Positions 17,703 to 24,905 of a DNA stretch of 36,095 nucleotides are shown here, in pieces. Position 1 is the first letter of the stretch; each line of letters begins with the position of its first letter. The position numbers and the translations under genes were made by a program. The stretch spans positions 1-36,095 of the forward strand of contig CALFUF010000022.1 of NCBI GenBank assembly GCA_937916405.1. The letters run 5' to 3'. Origin of the DNA: an uncultured Prevotella sp. GTDB taxonomy: Bacteria > Bacteroidota > Bacteroidia > Bacteroidales > Bacteroidaceae. The notes under the pieces are model-generated. The model worked only from the letters and a program-made list of their open reading frames with translations, ran no database searches and was not told the DNA's origin.

Positions 17703-18767
17703 ATGAAACGTATTTTACTTTTAATGAATTTTTCCATATTAGGAATTATTTCCTTATGGTCACAAAAACTTGAGGTTAAAGATCTCAAGGCAGAACTTAA
17801 CGACCCTGCTGCAACACAATTTGCAGTTAAAGATTTTAATGGACAGAACTGCGCTTTAATCATTGTAGGACTAACTGTTGATGGGGTTCAGTTTGAGGGA
17901 AATATTATCAAACAAGAACGGAAGCCTAATGGAGAGTATTGGGTATATATCACAGATGGTTCTATGGATTTCCAGATCAACAGTAAAGACTATCTTCCTG
18001 AGCCCGTTGAGTTTAATACTTTTGGCGTTACTTCTGTTGAGAGTGGTCGAACATATAGGATGTTTGTGGAACATCCTAACCTTGAAAAATCTTTTGATGA
18101 AATATTGGCAATTGCCAAAGATTATTACAAAGAATATCCTTCTCATACTGAAAGTAGTTATTATGATGCTGCTCGTATTGCCTATGACAATGCAATTAAT
18201 CACAACGATTGTCCACAAAATATACGTGAGTCTATCAGAGAAGAGCGTGATAGTATGGCGAGTATTCGTAGAAACACCTATCTTATTGAAGCAGCAGAGG
18301 CAAAAGCCAAACAATTTGAGAAAGAAAAAGGCTTTACCTGTGATGAGGTATATAAGTACTTAAGCGGTGAAGTCCGTTTTGCAGACCGCATCTTGCGTTA
18401 TCACCCTGAAATTACAGGTATACAATTTCTTAGGGATAAAGTGGTTACAAGACTACAAGGACATCCAAAAGGACAAAATGTGGTGGAAAAAACTGTTATT
18501 AAAGAGCGAGAAACTTTAAGCGGAATTATCAGTTTTAAAAATGAGTTTATGGCAATCCCATTTAAAAATATGCAAGTATTTGCAACATCTTCTGCTAAGA
18601 TTAAAGGAGGTGAAAGCCGTAAAATAGGAAACATCAATGCCGATGGTTCTTATAAAGTTGTCAAGCCTATTGGCATAAGCCCTCTCTATATCTACGTTAC
18701 TGGTGAGAAAGACAATGCTCATTATGTACCCGAAGGAACAACAATTATGAATATAGAAGTAAAGTGA
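17703..18767 (+). CDS. Exported multi-domain protein of unknown function (tubulin-like operon)
   Basis: 354 residues. A signal peptide ends near LWSQ. Residues ~20-125 look like a beta-rich binding domain of the PEGA or carboxypeptidase-regulatory type (CALIIVGLTVDGVQFEGN, YWVYITDGSMDF, MFVEHPNLE). A helical middle (~130-235) has TPR-like spacing and a charged segment (EAAEAKAKQFEKEKG). The C-terminal ~90 residues are again beta, ending like a carboxypeptidase-regulatory repeat (KIGNINADGSYKV). Its start codon directly follows the previous stop. Similar beta/helix/beta layouts occur in Bacteroidetes envelope proteins that bind partners rather than catalyse. Function not known. Confidence 0.65.
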   Translation: MKRILLLMNFSILGIISLWSQKLEVKDLKAELNDPAATQFAVKDFNGQNCALIIVGLTVDGVQFEGNIIKQERKPNGEYWVYITDGSMDFQINSKDYLPEPVEFNTFGVTSVESGRTYRMFVEHPNLEKSFDEILAIAKDYYKEYPSHTESSYYDAARIAYDNAINHNDCPQNIRESIREERDSMASIRRNTYLIEAAEAKAKQFEKEKGFTCDEVYKYLSGEVRFADRILRYHPEITGIQFLRDKVVTRLQGHPKGQNVVEKTVIKERETLSGIISFKNEFMAIPFKNMQVFATSSAKIKGGESRKIGNINADGSYKVVKPIGISPLYIYVTGEKDNAHYVPEGTTIMNIEVK

Positions 18768-18798
18768 TTTTTATTTTATTAACTCAAACTATTAAAAA

Positions 18799-19605
18799 AT
18801 GAAAAAAGTATTATTATTAACATTAGCCATGCTGACGTTGTGCAGTCAAATGGAAGTCTCTGCTAAAAAAGAGAAAAAAGGTCTAAAGTGGGAATGGGAT
18901 GGGACAAAGTCTGGTAATGCAACCATTGACAATTACTTGCTACAAATTGACACACTTTACAACAAAGTTCAAAGTTATCAACAAAATCTAGATTCGTATG
19001 TAATGAAAGATACTACATTACAACTTAATGGGAAATGGTATCAAATTGCATGGATGGTAGATTCTCAAGAACGAATTCTAACACGTTCAACAGTAAACTG
19101 GCAATGCGTACAAGCCTACACTCTGGGAGCAAACATCATTTTAGATATGACTAATGCCGGATTAGGATCTGCCACAGCTGCATTGGCTCTGCCCAACTTG
19201 GGTTTAAAAGCCTTGAAATTTGCCAAATATGTGAAAGGTGGTCCTACTATTATCTCTGAAGGTACAAAAGCTATTAAAGCAGTACGTGGGAAATGGATTG
19301 CAAATTCTCGTAAATGGAAGGCTATGAAGGATGGAGCAATTGAAGATCCGACAACAATCGGGTATAATGGATTTTCTTCTGAATTTGTCAAAAAACTTAA
19401 TAAATGTTTTTATATAAAAGAAGTAAAAGAAGACGATCCCTTATATCCTGAAATAGTTAAGTCTAATGAGGGTAAATCTGCTGATGAAATAGCCCAAGAT
19501 GCAAAAGGTTGGACTAACACGATGGAACAGGCTGTTGTTTTACCAGAAGAAAAGAGTAAGACACTTGATGAGACACCTAACTTAGAAGAAGAGTTAGATA
19601 GCTAA
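18799..19605 (+). CDS. Exported protein of unknown function, last gene of the tubulin-like operon
   Basis: 268 residues. The signal peptide is MKKVLLLTLAMLTLCSQMEVSAK. The mature protein starts with a Lys-rich patch and a region with coiled-coil character (IDTLYNKVQSYQQNLDSY), then a small-residue and hydrophobic stretch at ~110-140 (AGLGSATAALALPNLGL) that could insert into or lie on a membrane, and an acidic C-terminus. No family is recognised. It is 31 bp after the preceding gene and followed by a strong terminator, which marks the end of the operon. Confidence 0.65.
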   Translation: MKKVLLLTLAMLTLCSQMEVSAKKEKKGLKWEWDGTKSGNATIDNYLLQIDTLYNKVQSYQQNLDSYVMKDTTLQLNGKWYQIAWMVDSQERILTRSTVNWQCVQAYTLGANIILDMTNAGLGSATAALALPNLGLKALKFAKYVKGGPTIISEGTKAIKAVRGKWIANSRKWKAMKDGAIEDPTTIGYNGFSSEFVKKLNKCFYIKEVKEDDPLYPEIVKSNEGKSADEIAQDAKGWTNTMEQAVVLPEEKSKTLDETPNLEEELDS

Positions 19606-19622
19606 ACTGTATAATATTAATT

Positions 19623-19660
19623 ATCAAGAGGATGTTTCAAAATGGGCACATCCTCTTGAT
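19623..19660 (+). terminator. Terminator of the tubulin-like operon
   Basis: A perfect 13-bp stem, ATCAAGAGGATGT with ACATCCTCTTGAT around a 12-base loop, lies 17 bases after the stop codon and is followed by a T-rich stretch. It is strong enough to separate the operon from the protease gene. Confidence 0.8.
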
Positions 19661-19719
19661 CCTGTTTCTTTGCTAATCAAAAATGAGACACTTATTTTCA
19701 TTTATTTAGGAAAAATCAG

Positions 19720-19727
19720 TATCTTTG
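19720..19727 (+). promoter_or_regulatory. Promoter -7 element of the protease gene
   Basis: TATCTTTG is a perfect Bacteroidetes -7 box, 28 bp before the start codon. The -33 region is T-rich, without a clear TTG at ideal spacing. The leader from here to the ATG is nearly the same as that of the gene at 20811. Confidence 0.7.
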
Positions 19728-19755
19728 CAACAGAAACTATAAAGAACATAGAACT

Positions 19756-20751
19756 ATGAAGAAAATAAGTATTCTAATTGTTTTAGTCGTTGCTGGGCTG
19801 CTTTCTTCTTGCAGACATGCCATGACCCAAGAAGAGTTAAACGATAAAGCCTCATCTGGCGTAGTACTTATCTTTAATTCATATTATTATTCTATAACCT
19901 TCCCTAATGGGGAGGAACTTTTCTTTACTGATATTGAGGATGGGAAATTAGTAAATATAACAGATGATGAAGAGGAGATTAAAAAGGAAAGTAATGGCAG
20001 TAGCGGAACTGGATTCTTTATTTCTGAAGATGGTTTGCTGTTGACCAACAGACATGTGGCAAGACCCGAAGTTGATGAGGAGGAAATCAAGAATGTTTTA
20101 AAGAGTTTTAAGCGCAGTCTCAAAAATATGTATAGTGAATACATGGAGAAAGTAGCGACAGAATATGAGGAGTATGAGGGGAACGTTTCAAGGCAGGCAA
20201 AATGCGTGGAACTTTATAACTCTTACAAGAAAGCAAGAGAGGAGATTGATGATATGGATATGAATGAAGCAGAAGTTATTACTCATTCTGACCTTTACGT
20301 GGCATTCAACGGGAGTCAATTTGTAAAACTGGATGACCTTTCTAAATGTGACATCATTGCTGTATCAGAAGATGAGAAAGTCGACTTAGCCCTCATTCAG
20401 TTAAAAGATGGAGAGACACCAGAAGATACATATATCTTCAAATTGAGGGAAACAGATGATGAACTGACTATGGATGAGAAACTCTACATGATTGGTTTTA
20501 ACAAAGGACTTACGATTTCCAAGACTGTACAAGGTATCCGATCACAAATCTATAGTGGAAATATCACTCAAAAAGGCGATGGAGAAAAGATTCTGTATAG
20601 TATTCCTTCACTCCCTGGTTCCAGTGGAAGTCCTGTGGTTGATGGATACGGAAATCTTGTCGCTGTCAATTTTGCAGGGTTCACTGGCACGCAAAACTTC
20701 AACTACGGTATTCCTTCCATACGCATCAGAGAGTTTCTAAATGACAATTAA
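19756..20751 (+). CDS. Trypsin-like serine protease, lipoprotein
   Basis: 331 residues. A lipoprotein signal peptide ends LLSSC (Cys19), so the mature protein is probably lipid-anchored in the envelope. The chymotrypsin/DegP-like catalytic triad is visible: His100 in LLLTNRHVA, Asp210 in EKVDLALIQL, Ser290 in PGSSGSPVVDGYG. An insertion of about 75 charged, helical residues (~105-180) separates the His region from the next strand, unusual for the family. No PDZ domain follows, unlike DegP/HtrA. It follows the tubulin operon terminator under its own promoter and probably cleaves proteins in the periplasm, possibly exported components of that operon; the link is by position only. Confidence 0.85.
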   Translation: MKKISILIVLVVAGLLSSCRHAMTQEELNDKASSGVVLIFNSYYYSITFPNGEELFFTDIEDGKLVNITDDEEEIKKESNGSSGTGFFISEDGLLLTNRHVARPEVDEEEIKNVLKSFKRSLKNMYSEYMEKVATEYEEYEGNVSRQAKCVELYNSYKKAREEIDDMDMNEAEVITHSDLYVAFNGSQFVKLDDLSKCDIIAVSEDEKVDLALIQLKDGETPEDTYIFKLRETDDELTMDEKLYMIGFNKGLTISKTVQGIRSQIYSGNITQKGDGEKILYSIPSLPGSSGSPVVDGYGNLVAVNFAGFTGTQNFNYGIPSIRIREFLNDN

Positions 20752-20782
20752 TTTGTAGTATTGATTTTTTTCTTTATCTTTG
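20752..20782 (+). promoter_or_regulatory. Promoter of the gene at 20811
   Basis: TTTG (20752-20755), 19 bp, TATCTTTG (20775-20782): a full Bacteroidetes promoter. The following leader (AACTATAAATAACATAGAAC then ATG) nearly repeats the leader before the protease gene, which suggests duplication or common control. Confidence 0.8.
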
Positions 20783-20810
20783 AAGCAATAACTATAAATA
20801 ACATAGAACT

Positions 20811-22034
20811 ATGAAGAAAACATTATTATCTATTGCCATTGCTTGTCTGATGTTGGCAAGTGCAACTATGAGTGAAGCACAAACTACATTCAAGCCTTAC
20901 AAGAAGGAAATCTCGGCTTCTCACCGGGATGGAGGTATGGGTATGCTGAATCTGAAAATTGACATCCCACAGGGGCAGGGGCTCCGACAGACAAAGATTA
21001 CTCAGGGTATTAAGACCATTATCAAAGGAATGGAAGTGACTGAGGAATTGAAGCGCCCTGTCACTGGCACACTTCTGGCTTTTGCCAATTCGCTGGCAGT
21101 TTACTTCCCCTCTGGTGTAAGAAGAGGCACCATCGAACTAGGCGGGCCTACTACTTTCAACTTGATGATTGAACACGAATACCAGAACAGCTACGCCGTT
21201 TTCTTCCATGTCACAGACGGAATCTATGTCAATGGTGGTCCTGTAGAGAGTTATCAGACAGTCAGAGTTTCTGACGGCAAAGTATTGAAAACGGAGGATA
21301 TCACCAAGATGAATGCTGACGACCTTATCCGATTTATCAAGAAATACGGAACTGCAGAGCAAAAGGACTTTGACCCCGCATTTCTGATGGGCATTTTCTA
21401 TTTATGTCCTGACGGTGACAAGTGTAAGGTGCTATATCTCCAAGGTGCCCACTTCTGGGAAACTCTTGAAGTTCCCATGACTGAGATGACCCCACTATTG
21501 ACAGATGAGGGTAAGAACTGCTTTGCTAAGGAAAAACCTACAGCCACTACAAATAATGCTAATGTGGGACGTGGTGAACTGGGAATCTTCGACTTGCGGG
21601 GACCTGTGAAGTCTTTTGTCTTCAAAAACCAATGGGGTTCCACCACCCGTACCTTTGACAGAAATGGCAAATGGCTGACCCACAATGGCAAAACACTCCG
21701 TCAAGTATACCCAAGCGGTATTCGTCGTGATGCCAAAGGGCGTATCACTAAGGGCATCTTCGATGCTGACGGCAACTGCGAGCAATATTTCTATAATGAG
21801 AAAGGACTGATCACAAAACGTAACTATACCTTTTTCGATACTCTAGAAGAGGATACCTACACCTATGACACCAATGGTAACCTGTTGAAGATGAAGGTAG
21901 TAGAAGGCGGCATGGATGCTTCAGAGCCATATACCGATGTCTATACTATCATCACTACTGACAAACATGGCAACTGGACGAAGCGCAAAACCCAAAATGG
22001 AGAAATCGAAACCCGAGTCATCACTTATTATTAA
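20811..22034 (+). CDS. Secreted DUF3298-like protein with YD-repeat-like C-terminus
   Basis: 407 residues. A signal peptide ends near SEAQ. The N-terminal ~240 residues resemble the DUF3298/DUF4163 type found in RsiV and PdaC relatives (HVTDGIYVNGGPVESYQTV followed by VSDGKVLKTEDI), a fold that in RsiV binds lysozyme. The C-terminal part (~260-407) has YD/RHS-like units (FDADGNCEQYFYNEKG, YTYDTNGNLLKMKV, TTDKHGNWTKRK), as seen in many Bacteroidetes surface proteins. It has a strong own promoter and a perfect terminator. Base composition is closer to the core genes than the tubulin operon. Whether it works with the protease upstream is open. Confidence 0.65.
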   Translation: MKKTLLSIAIACLMLASATMSEAQTTFKPYKKEISASHRDGGMGMLNLKIDIPQGQGLRQTKITQGIKTIIKGMEVTEELKRPVTGTLLAFANSLAVYFPSGVRRGTIELGGPTTFNLMIEHEYQNSYAVFFHVTDGIYVNGGPVESYQTVRVSDGKVLKTEDITKMNADDLIRFIKKYGTAEQKDFDPAFLMGIFYLCPDGDKCKVLYLQGAHFWETLEVPMTEMTPLLTDEGKNCFAKEKPTATTNNANVGRGELGIFDLRGPVKSFVFKNQWGSTTRTFDRNGKWLTHNGKTLRQVYPSGIRRDAKGRITKGIFDADGNCEQYFYNEKGLITKRNYTFFDTLEEDTYTYDTNGNLLKMKVVEGGMDASEPYTDVYTIITTDKHGNWTKRKTQNGEIETRVITYY

Positions 22035-22053
22035 TTGAAGGTATGACAACAAA

Positions 22054-22092
22054 AATCCCCCGAACTGCACGATTTCTGCAATTCGGGGGATT
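22054..22092 (+). terminator. Rho-independent terminator
   Basis: AATCCCCCGAA pairs perfectly with TTCGGGGGATT, with an inner TGCA/TGCA pairing, 19 bases after the preceding stop. The downstream bases are AT-rich but lack a long T-run. Confidence 0.75.
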
Positions 22093-22230
22093 CGCTATTA
22101 TTTACAGATTAAGGTGAAAGGTTAATCATAAGGGAAATGATTTTTTCTTAATTCCTTGCAGTTTTCAAAAAAACATATTACCTTTGAACTGCGTTCGAAG
22201 ATACTCCCGTTCGAGAAAACTCAAATAAAA

Positions 22231-22262
22231 TTTGGTTTTCTGCTCACTTATTCGTACCTTTG
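22231..22262 (+). promoter_or_regulatory. Promoter of the small antitoxin-like gene
   Basis: TTTG (22231-22234), 20 bp, TACCTTTG (22255-22262). The stretch ACTTATTCGTACCTTTGCA is almost the same as the promoter before 25206. The box sits inside the longest open frame, which is why the start was placed downstream at 22288. Confidence 0.8.
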
Positions 22263-22287
22263 CAATCAAGAAAATGGAGATGCAATT

Positions 22288-22440
22288 ATGTGTACAGTAA
22301 GTGTAAAAGTTGACGAAGCCCTAATCCGTGAGGTACTTCCCGAATTAGATAGTACTGCGACTATACGCCTTTGGGCTCAGATGCTTATTGATGAGCATCT
22401 CAAGTCGTTATCTGAAGGTTTAAGTTCTAAAAATATTTAA
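22288..22440 (+). CDS. Small antitoxin-like protein
   Basis: 50 residues beginning MCTVSVKVDEALIREVLPEL. The opening beta strand with VKVDE and following helices resembles ribbon-helix-helix/RelB-DinJ-type antitoxins. The start at 22288 is preferred because the promoter -7 box lies 26 bp upstream, excluding longer starts. It precedes a broken AAA ATPase gene with which such small genes often pair in Bacteroidales (from memory, not verified). Its partner is dead here, so it may be an orphan. Tandem palindromes directly after the stop might bind its product. Confidence 0.55.
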   Translation: MCTVSVKVDEALIREVLPELDSTATIRLWAQMLIDEHLKSLSEGLSSKNI

Positions 22441-22442
22441 AT

Positions 22443-22472
22443 TTCACAAGTTTGTGATTCACAAGTTTGTGA
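22443..22472. repeat. Tandem near-palindromic 15-mers
   Basis: TTCACAAGTTTGTGA occurs twice back to back, right after the small gene. Each copy is almost a palindrome and the pair is also a larger dyad, followed by a T-rich run. It could be an operator for a small DNA-binding protein or a terminator. Confidence 0.6.
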
Positions 22473-22508
22473 AATTTTATTCTTTTTATTATTTTTGTCC
22501 GCAAAAAG

Positions 22509-22569
22509 CGTGCGAAACTCGGCTTCACCTCGGCAATTGGAACTTATTCCATTGCTCTCGGTTTGCACG
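22509..22569. repeat. Long imperfect hairpin, probable dispersed intergenic repeat
   Basis: CGTGC and AAAC pair with GTTT and GCACG at the base; CAA-TGGAA pairs with TTCCA-TTG at the tip (each arm with a one-base bulge). It lies just before the broken ATPase gene. I recall similar hairpins as a common intergenic repeat in Prevotella, unverified. Confidence 0.45.
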
Positions 22570-22595
22570 AGCCTTACCCTCAAATTCAATAAGTT

Positions 22596-23203
22596 ATGGA
22601 AAAGAGTTTTGTTTATGGAGTAGCCGTTACTGACTACAATTTCACTGGTCGCAAGGAGGAGACTCGCCGTCTGAAGCAGAATTTCGAGAGTATGTATTGA
22701 CGAATTTCAGCAAGTGGGTGAGTTTGAGAACACTAAATCAGTACAGGCTACATTACGCTCAGTTTGGCAACATCATCACAATACGTCCTATTGCCTTTTT
22801 GGCAGCAAGCGGCACATGATGAGCAAGATTTTCCTTAATCGCAGTATGCCATTTTATCAGTTTGGTGACCTGCTATGGCTCCAGAAGATTCCAACATCTG
22901 ATTGGACAGACTATATTGTCAGCCATTTTGAAAGTGCTGGACGACATATCTCTGAGCAAATGGCTATAAAAGATTGAACCGCTTTCTGGCTACCAGATGA
23001 ATTTGCTGCGTGCCATCGTCTCTAACATTCATTCTGGCTATAATGAAAAAAAGATTCGTACTCAATTCGATTTAGGCAGTCCCTCTAATATGGTGCGCCT
23101 TCGAGATGCTCTTATCGAACGTGATCTCATCTATTCGGAGATGCGCCAACTCTATATCACTGACCCCGTTTTTGCTCTTTGGTTCAGGCAACGTTTCCTG
23201 TAA
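22596..23203 (+). pseudogene. AAA-type ATPase gene, broken by deletions and frameshifts
   Basis: Three pieces of one protein in two frame changes. Piece 1 (22596-22697) is the N-terminus MEKSFVYGVAV with YNFTGRKEET, then TGA. Piece 2 resumes at 22696 in the +1 frame with the Walker B-like IDEFQQVG, and runs to a TGA at 22975-22977 (ends HISEQMAIKD). Piece 3, from about 22979 in another frame, gives SGYQMNLLRAIVSNIHSGYN and the C-terminus VFALWFRQRFL. The P-loop region between pieces 1 and 2 and a segment between 2 and 3 are missing, as judged against the ~370-380-residue archaeal-type ATPases of Bacteroidales. It cannot encode an active ATPase. Confidence 0.8.
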
Positions 23204-23219
23204 AACAAAGATACTCGAA

Positions 23220-23324
23220 AAAACACCTAACCTCCTACCCAATAGGGCTCAAATGCCGATAAATAAAGGGATTGAAGTGGGTTAGGTGTTTAGCAACACC
23301 TAACCCACAGGTACCATTTACGCA
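23220..23324 (+). repeat. Left inverted repeat of the vapE unit
   Basis: Contains three copies of the 11-mer AACACCTAACC: an outer one at 23222-23232, and an inner pair that forms a perfect 12-bp hairpin GGGTTAGGTGTT / AACACCTAACCC at 23279-23306 with a 4-base loop. The inner end reaches into the 3' end of the vapE-like gene. The hairpin could also terminate that transcript. Confidence 0.85.
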
Positions 23325-24523
23325 CTTTTACGAGGGATGACCTTGTAGTAAACCCTGTTATGGTGCATGGTGTGCTCATAGCCCAACTCTTTCATCGCAA
23401 TGCCCAGATGGACTTTCGTGCTGTGGGTGCTAGGAATAGAGGGGTATTCCATCTGGATGAGATGTAGCATCTGTCCACTGTTGAGGCGTTTCGCTTGCTC
23501 ACCCTCCTCTGGTCTCCTGAAGCAGATATTGACGATCTCCGCCATATCCTTCTGCTCCCTGTAGTTGAGGTTAAGTTCTTGGATGCGAGCCACTTCCGCA
23601 TTGTTGAACCAATAAGGGACCCGCAACTCCCTGATCTCATGGAGCACCTGCGCATAGAGTTGCTCATAGTCGATCTCGCCCTCGTTGTCGATGAACTGCC
23701 CCTTGGGAATCGTCAGACAGATGTATCGTCTGCTACCAGTGGCATCCGTCAAAGGATGGGGATTGTTCGTAGTCGCGACAAAGGATGCGAACCTCGGACG
23801 GTCCTCCTGCGAGCAGCCGAAGATAGGACGACCGTTGACCTTCGACTTCGACAGGGTCTGTTTCAGACTGGCATGCTGGCTGGGGCGGATCGCCTCCAAC
23901 TCATCGAGGTTGACCAGCAGGTTGTTGGTCAGCGCCATCTCCTTGTCGAACTTGTTCGAGAGGTTCAGGTGGTCGAGGTAGTACTCACGAAGATGGGGTG
24001 GCAGGAGCCTCGTCACGAAGGTCGTCTTGCCACACCCCTGCGCACCTATTAAGGTCGGTACGCACTCGTTGCCGTGGACGGTGTCCATCTGCAGCCAGTG
24101 GGCGACGGTGGAGCGGAGCCAGATGGCGAGGAAGCCGTGCTGCTCCGTCGAGATACCTGGCAGTCTGCTGAACAACTGTGCCATATGGTTCCTCCCGTCC
24201 CACTCGGGCAGATGCTCCAGGAAATCCCGGACGGGGTTGAACGCTGGGACCTCCTCGGAGCGGATCAGTTCCATGATGTCCCCTCTCGGGTTTCCCTTCT
24301 CGCAGACATCCTCCCGTTTGGCACGGATGATGATACTGTTCAGTGCCTCTTGCGTCAGTGTCCGGTACTGGGGAGCCTCAGCAGGAAGGGTTGCGAATTC
24401 CACCTTTCCGTTGAGCACGTTGCGGCGGAAGAGGTAATTGTCTTGGAGGAACAACTCTGCTTCCAGAGCAGCCTCCAGCGAAGGCGCAAGGGTCTCGCTG
24501 TGTGAATTTGAATTTTTAGACAT
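23318..24523 (-). CDS. VapE-like (virulence-associated E family) P-loop ATPase
   Basis: 401 residues. Walker A GAQGCGKTTF at 160-169 and Walker B-like NLLVNLDELEA near 201-211, followed by KQTLSKSKVNGRP and a sensor-like FVATTNNPHPL and GSRRYICL: the signature order of VapE/primase-associated helicase ATPases of phages, satellites and plasmids. The C-terminal ~100 residues look like a winged helix. Bacteroidetes relatives often carry an extra N-terminal primase-like VirE domain; here the N-terminus is short. It lies alone inside long inverted repeats. It probably acts in replication of a mobile element, but no primase, Rep or integrase is nearby. Confidence 0.85.
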   Translation of the reverse strand: MSKNSNSHSETLAPSLEAALEAELFLQDNYLFRRNVLNGKVEFATLPAEAPQYRTLTQEALNSIIIRAKREDVCEKGNPRGDIMELIRSEEVPAFNPVRDFLEHLPEWDGRNHMAQLFSRLPGISTEQHGFLAIWLRSTVAHWLQMDTVHGNECVPTLIGAQGCGKTTFVTRLLPPHLREYYLDHLNLSNKFDKEMALTNNLLVNLDELEAIRPSQHASLKQTLSKSKVNGRPIFGCSQEDRPRFASFVATTNNPHPLTDATGSRRYICLTIPKGQFIDNEGEIDYEQLYAQVLHEIRELRVPYWFNNAEVARIQELNLNYREQKDMAEIVNICFRRPEEGEQAKRLNSGQMLHLIQMEYPSIPSTHSTKVHLGIAMKELGYEHTMHHNRVYYKVIPRKSA

Positions 24524-24586
24524 AGTTTATCAATAAATTTAGTTAATAATGTGTCCTCAGGGTATTTCCCAGAGTTTTTCGATGGC

Positions 24587-24616
24587 AAAGATACAAAAAA
24601 ATAATCCCTTTTGCAA
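24587..24616 (-). promoter_or_regulatory. Promoter of the vapE-like gene
   Basis: On the minus strand TTG (24616-24614), 19 bp, TATCTTTG (24594-24587): full consensus, 64 bp before the start codon. Confidence 0.75.
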
Positions 24617-24799
24617 TACCTTTTAGGAGGTACACCCCTTGCGACTATCTGGGATTTAATATTCCGATAATCCGGACACCCCGTACAAGGTATTAGGAGT
24701 ACCTCTACGAAGCAGCCGGAATGGGATTCCCAGATATCCGGAAGATTTTTGGGAATTTTGTTAACGAGTCATAAAAATGCCAAAAACGACAGGTTTAGA
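24617..24799. other. Repeat-rich noncoding segment upstream of vapE
   Basis: No gene is seen. It holds ATCTGGGA (24647-24654) inverted as TCCCAGAT (24728-24735), TCCGGA twice plus a CCGGAAT, and two related blocks with ACCTTTTAGGAGGTAC and GGTATTAGGAGTACC. Such dyads beside a helicase-like gene could be a replication origin or regulatory region; no iteron array is clear. Confidence 0.35.
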
Positions 24800-24905
24800 T
24801 GCGTAAATGGTACCTGTGGGTTAGGTGTTTGGCAACACCTAACCCGCTTTAATTCCTTTATCTATCGGCATTTGAGCCCTGCTGGGGCAGGAGGTTAGGT
24901 GTTTT
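24800..24905 (-). repeat. Right inverted repeat of the vapE unit
   Basis: Inverted partner of 23220-23324. The perfect 12-bp hairpin GGGTTAGGTGTT / AACACCTAACCC is at 24818-24845, with a 4-base loop, and the outer 11-mer GGTTAGGTGTT is at 24893-24903. Differences from the left copy are mostly single substitutions plus one indel, and the hairpin arms are fully conserved, which suggests the structure matters. Confidence 0.85.

Larger units (their letters stand above)
23220..24905. mobile_element. 1.69-kb unit: vapE-like gene bounded by ~105-bp inverted repeats
   Basis: Left (23220-23324) and right (24800-24905) ends are inverted copies about 90% alike by eye. Between them is only one gene, a VapE-type ATPase on the minus strand, with its own promoter. 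There is no transposase or recombinase inside and no obvious target-site duplication outside. The left repeat even covers the last codons and stop of the gene. The boundaries fall between a broken ATPase gene and a truncated reading frame, consistent with insertion. Confidence 0.6.

Noticed and set aside
22156..22287. Longer 94-residue version of the small antitoxin-like protein
   Set aside because: A full consensus promoter (22231-22262) lies inside this extension, so translation must start downstream at 22288.
23495..24505. Long plus-strand frames opposite the vapE-like gene
   Set aside because: They are shadows in the antisense frames of a clear P-loop ATPase gene.
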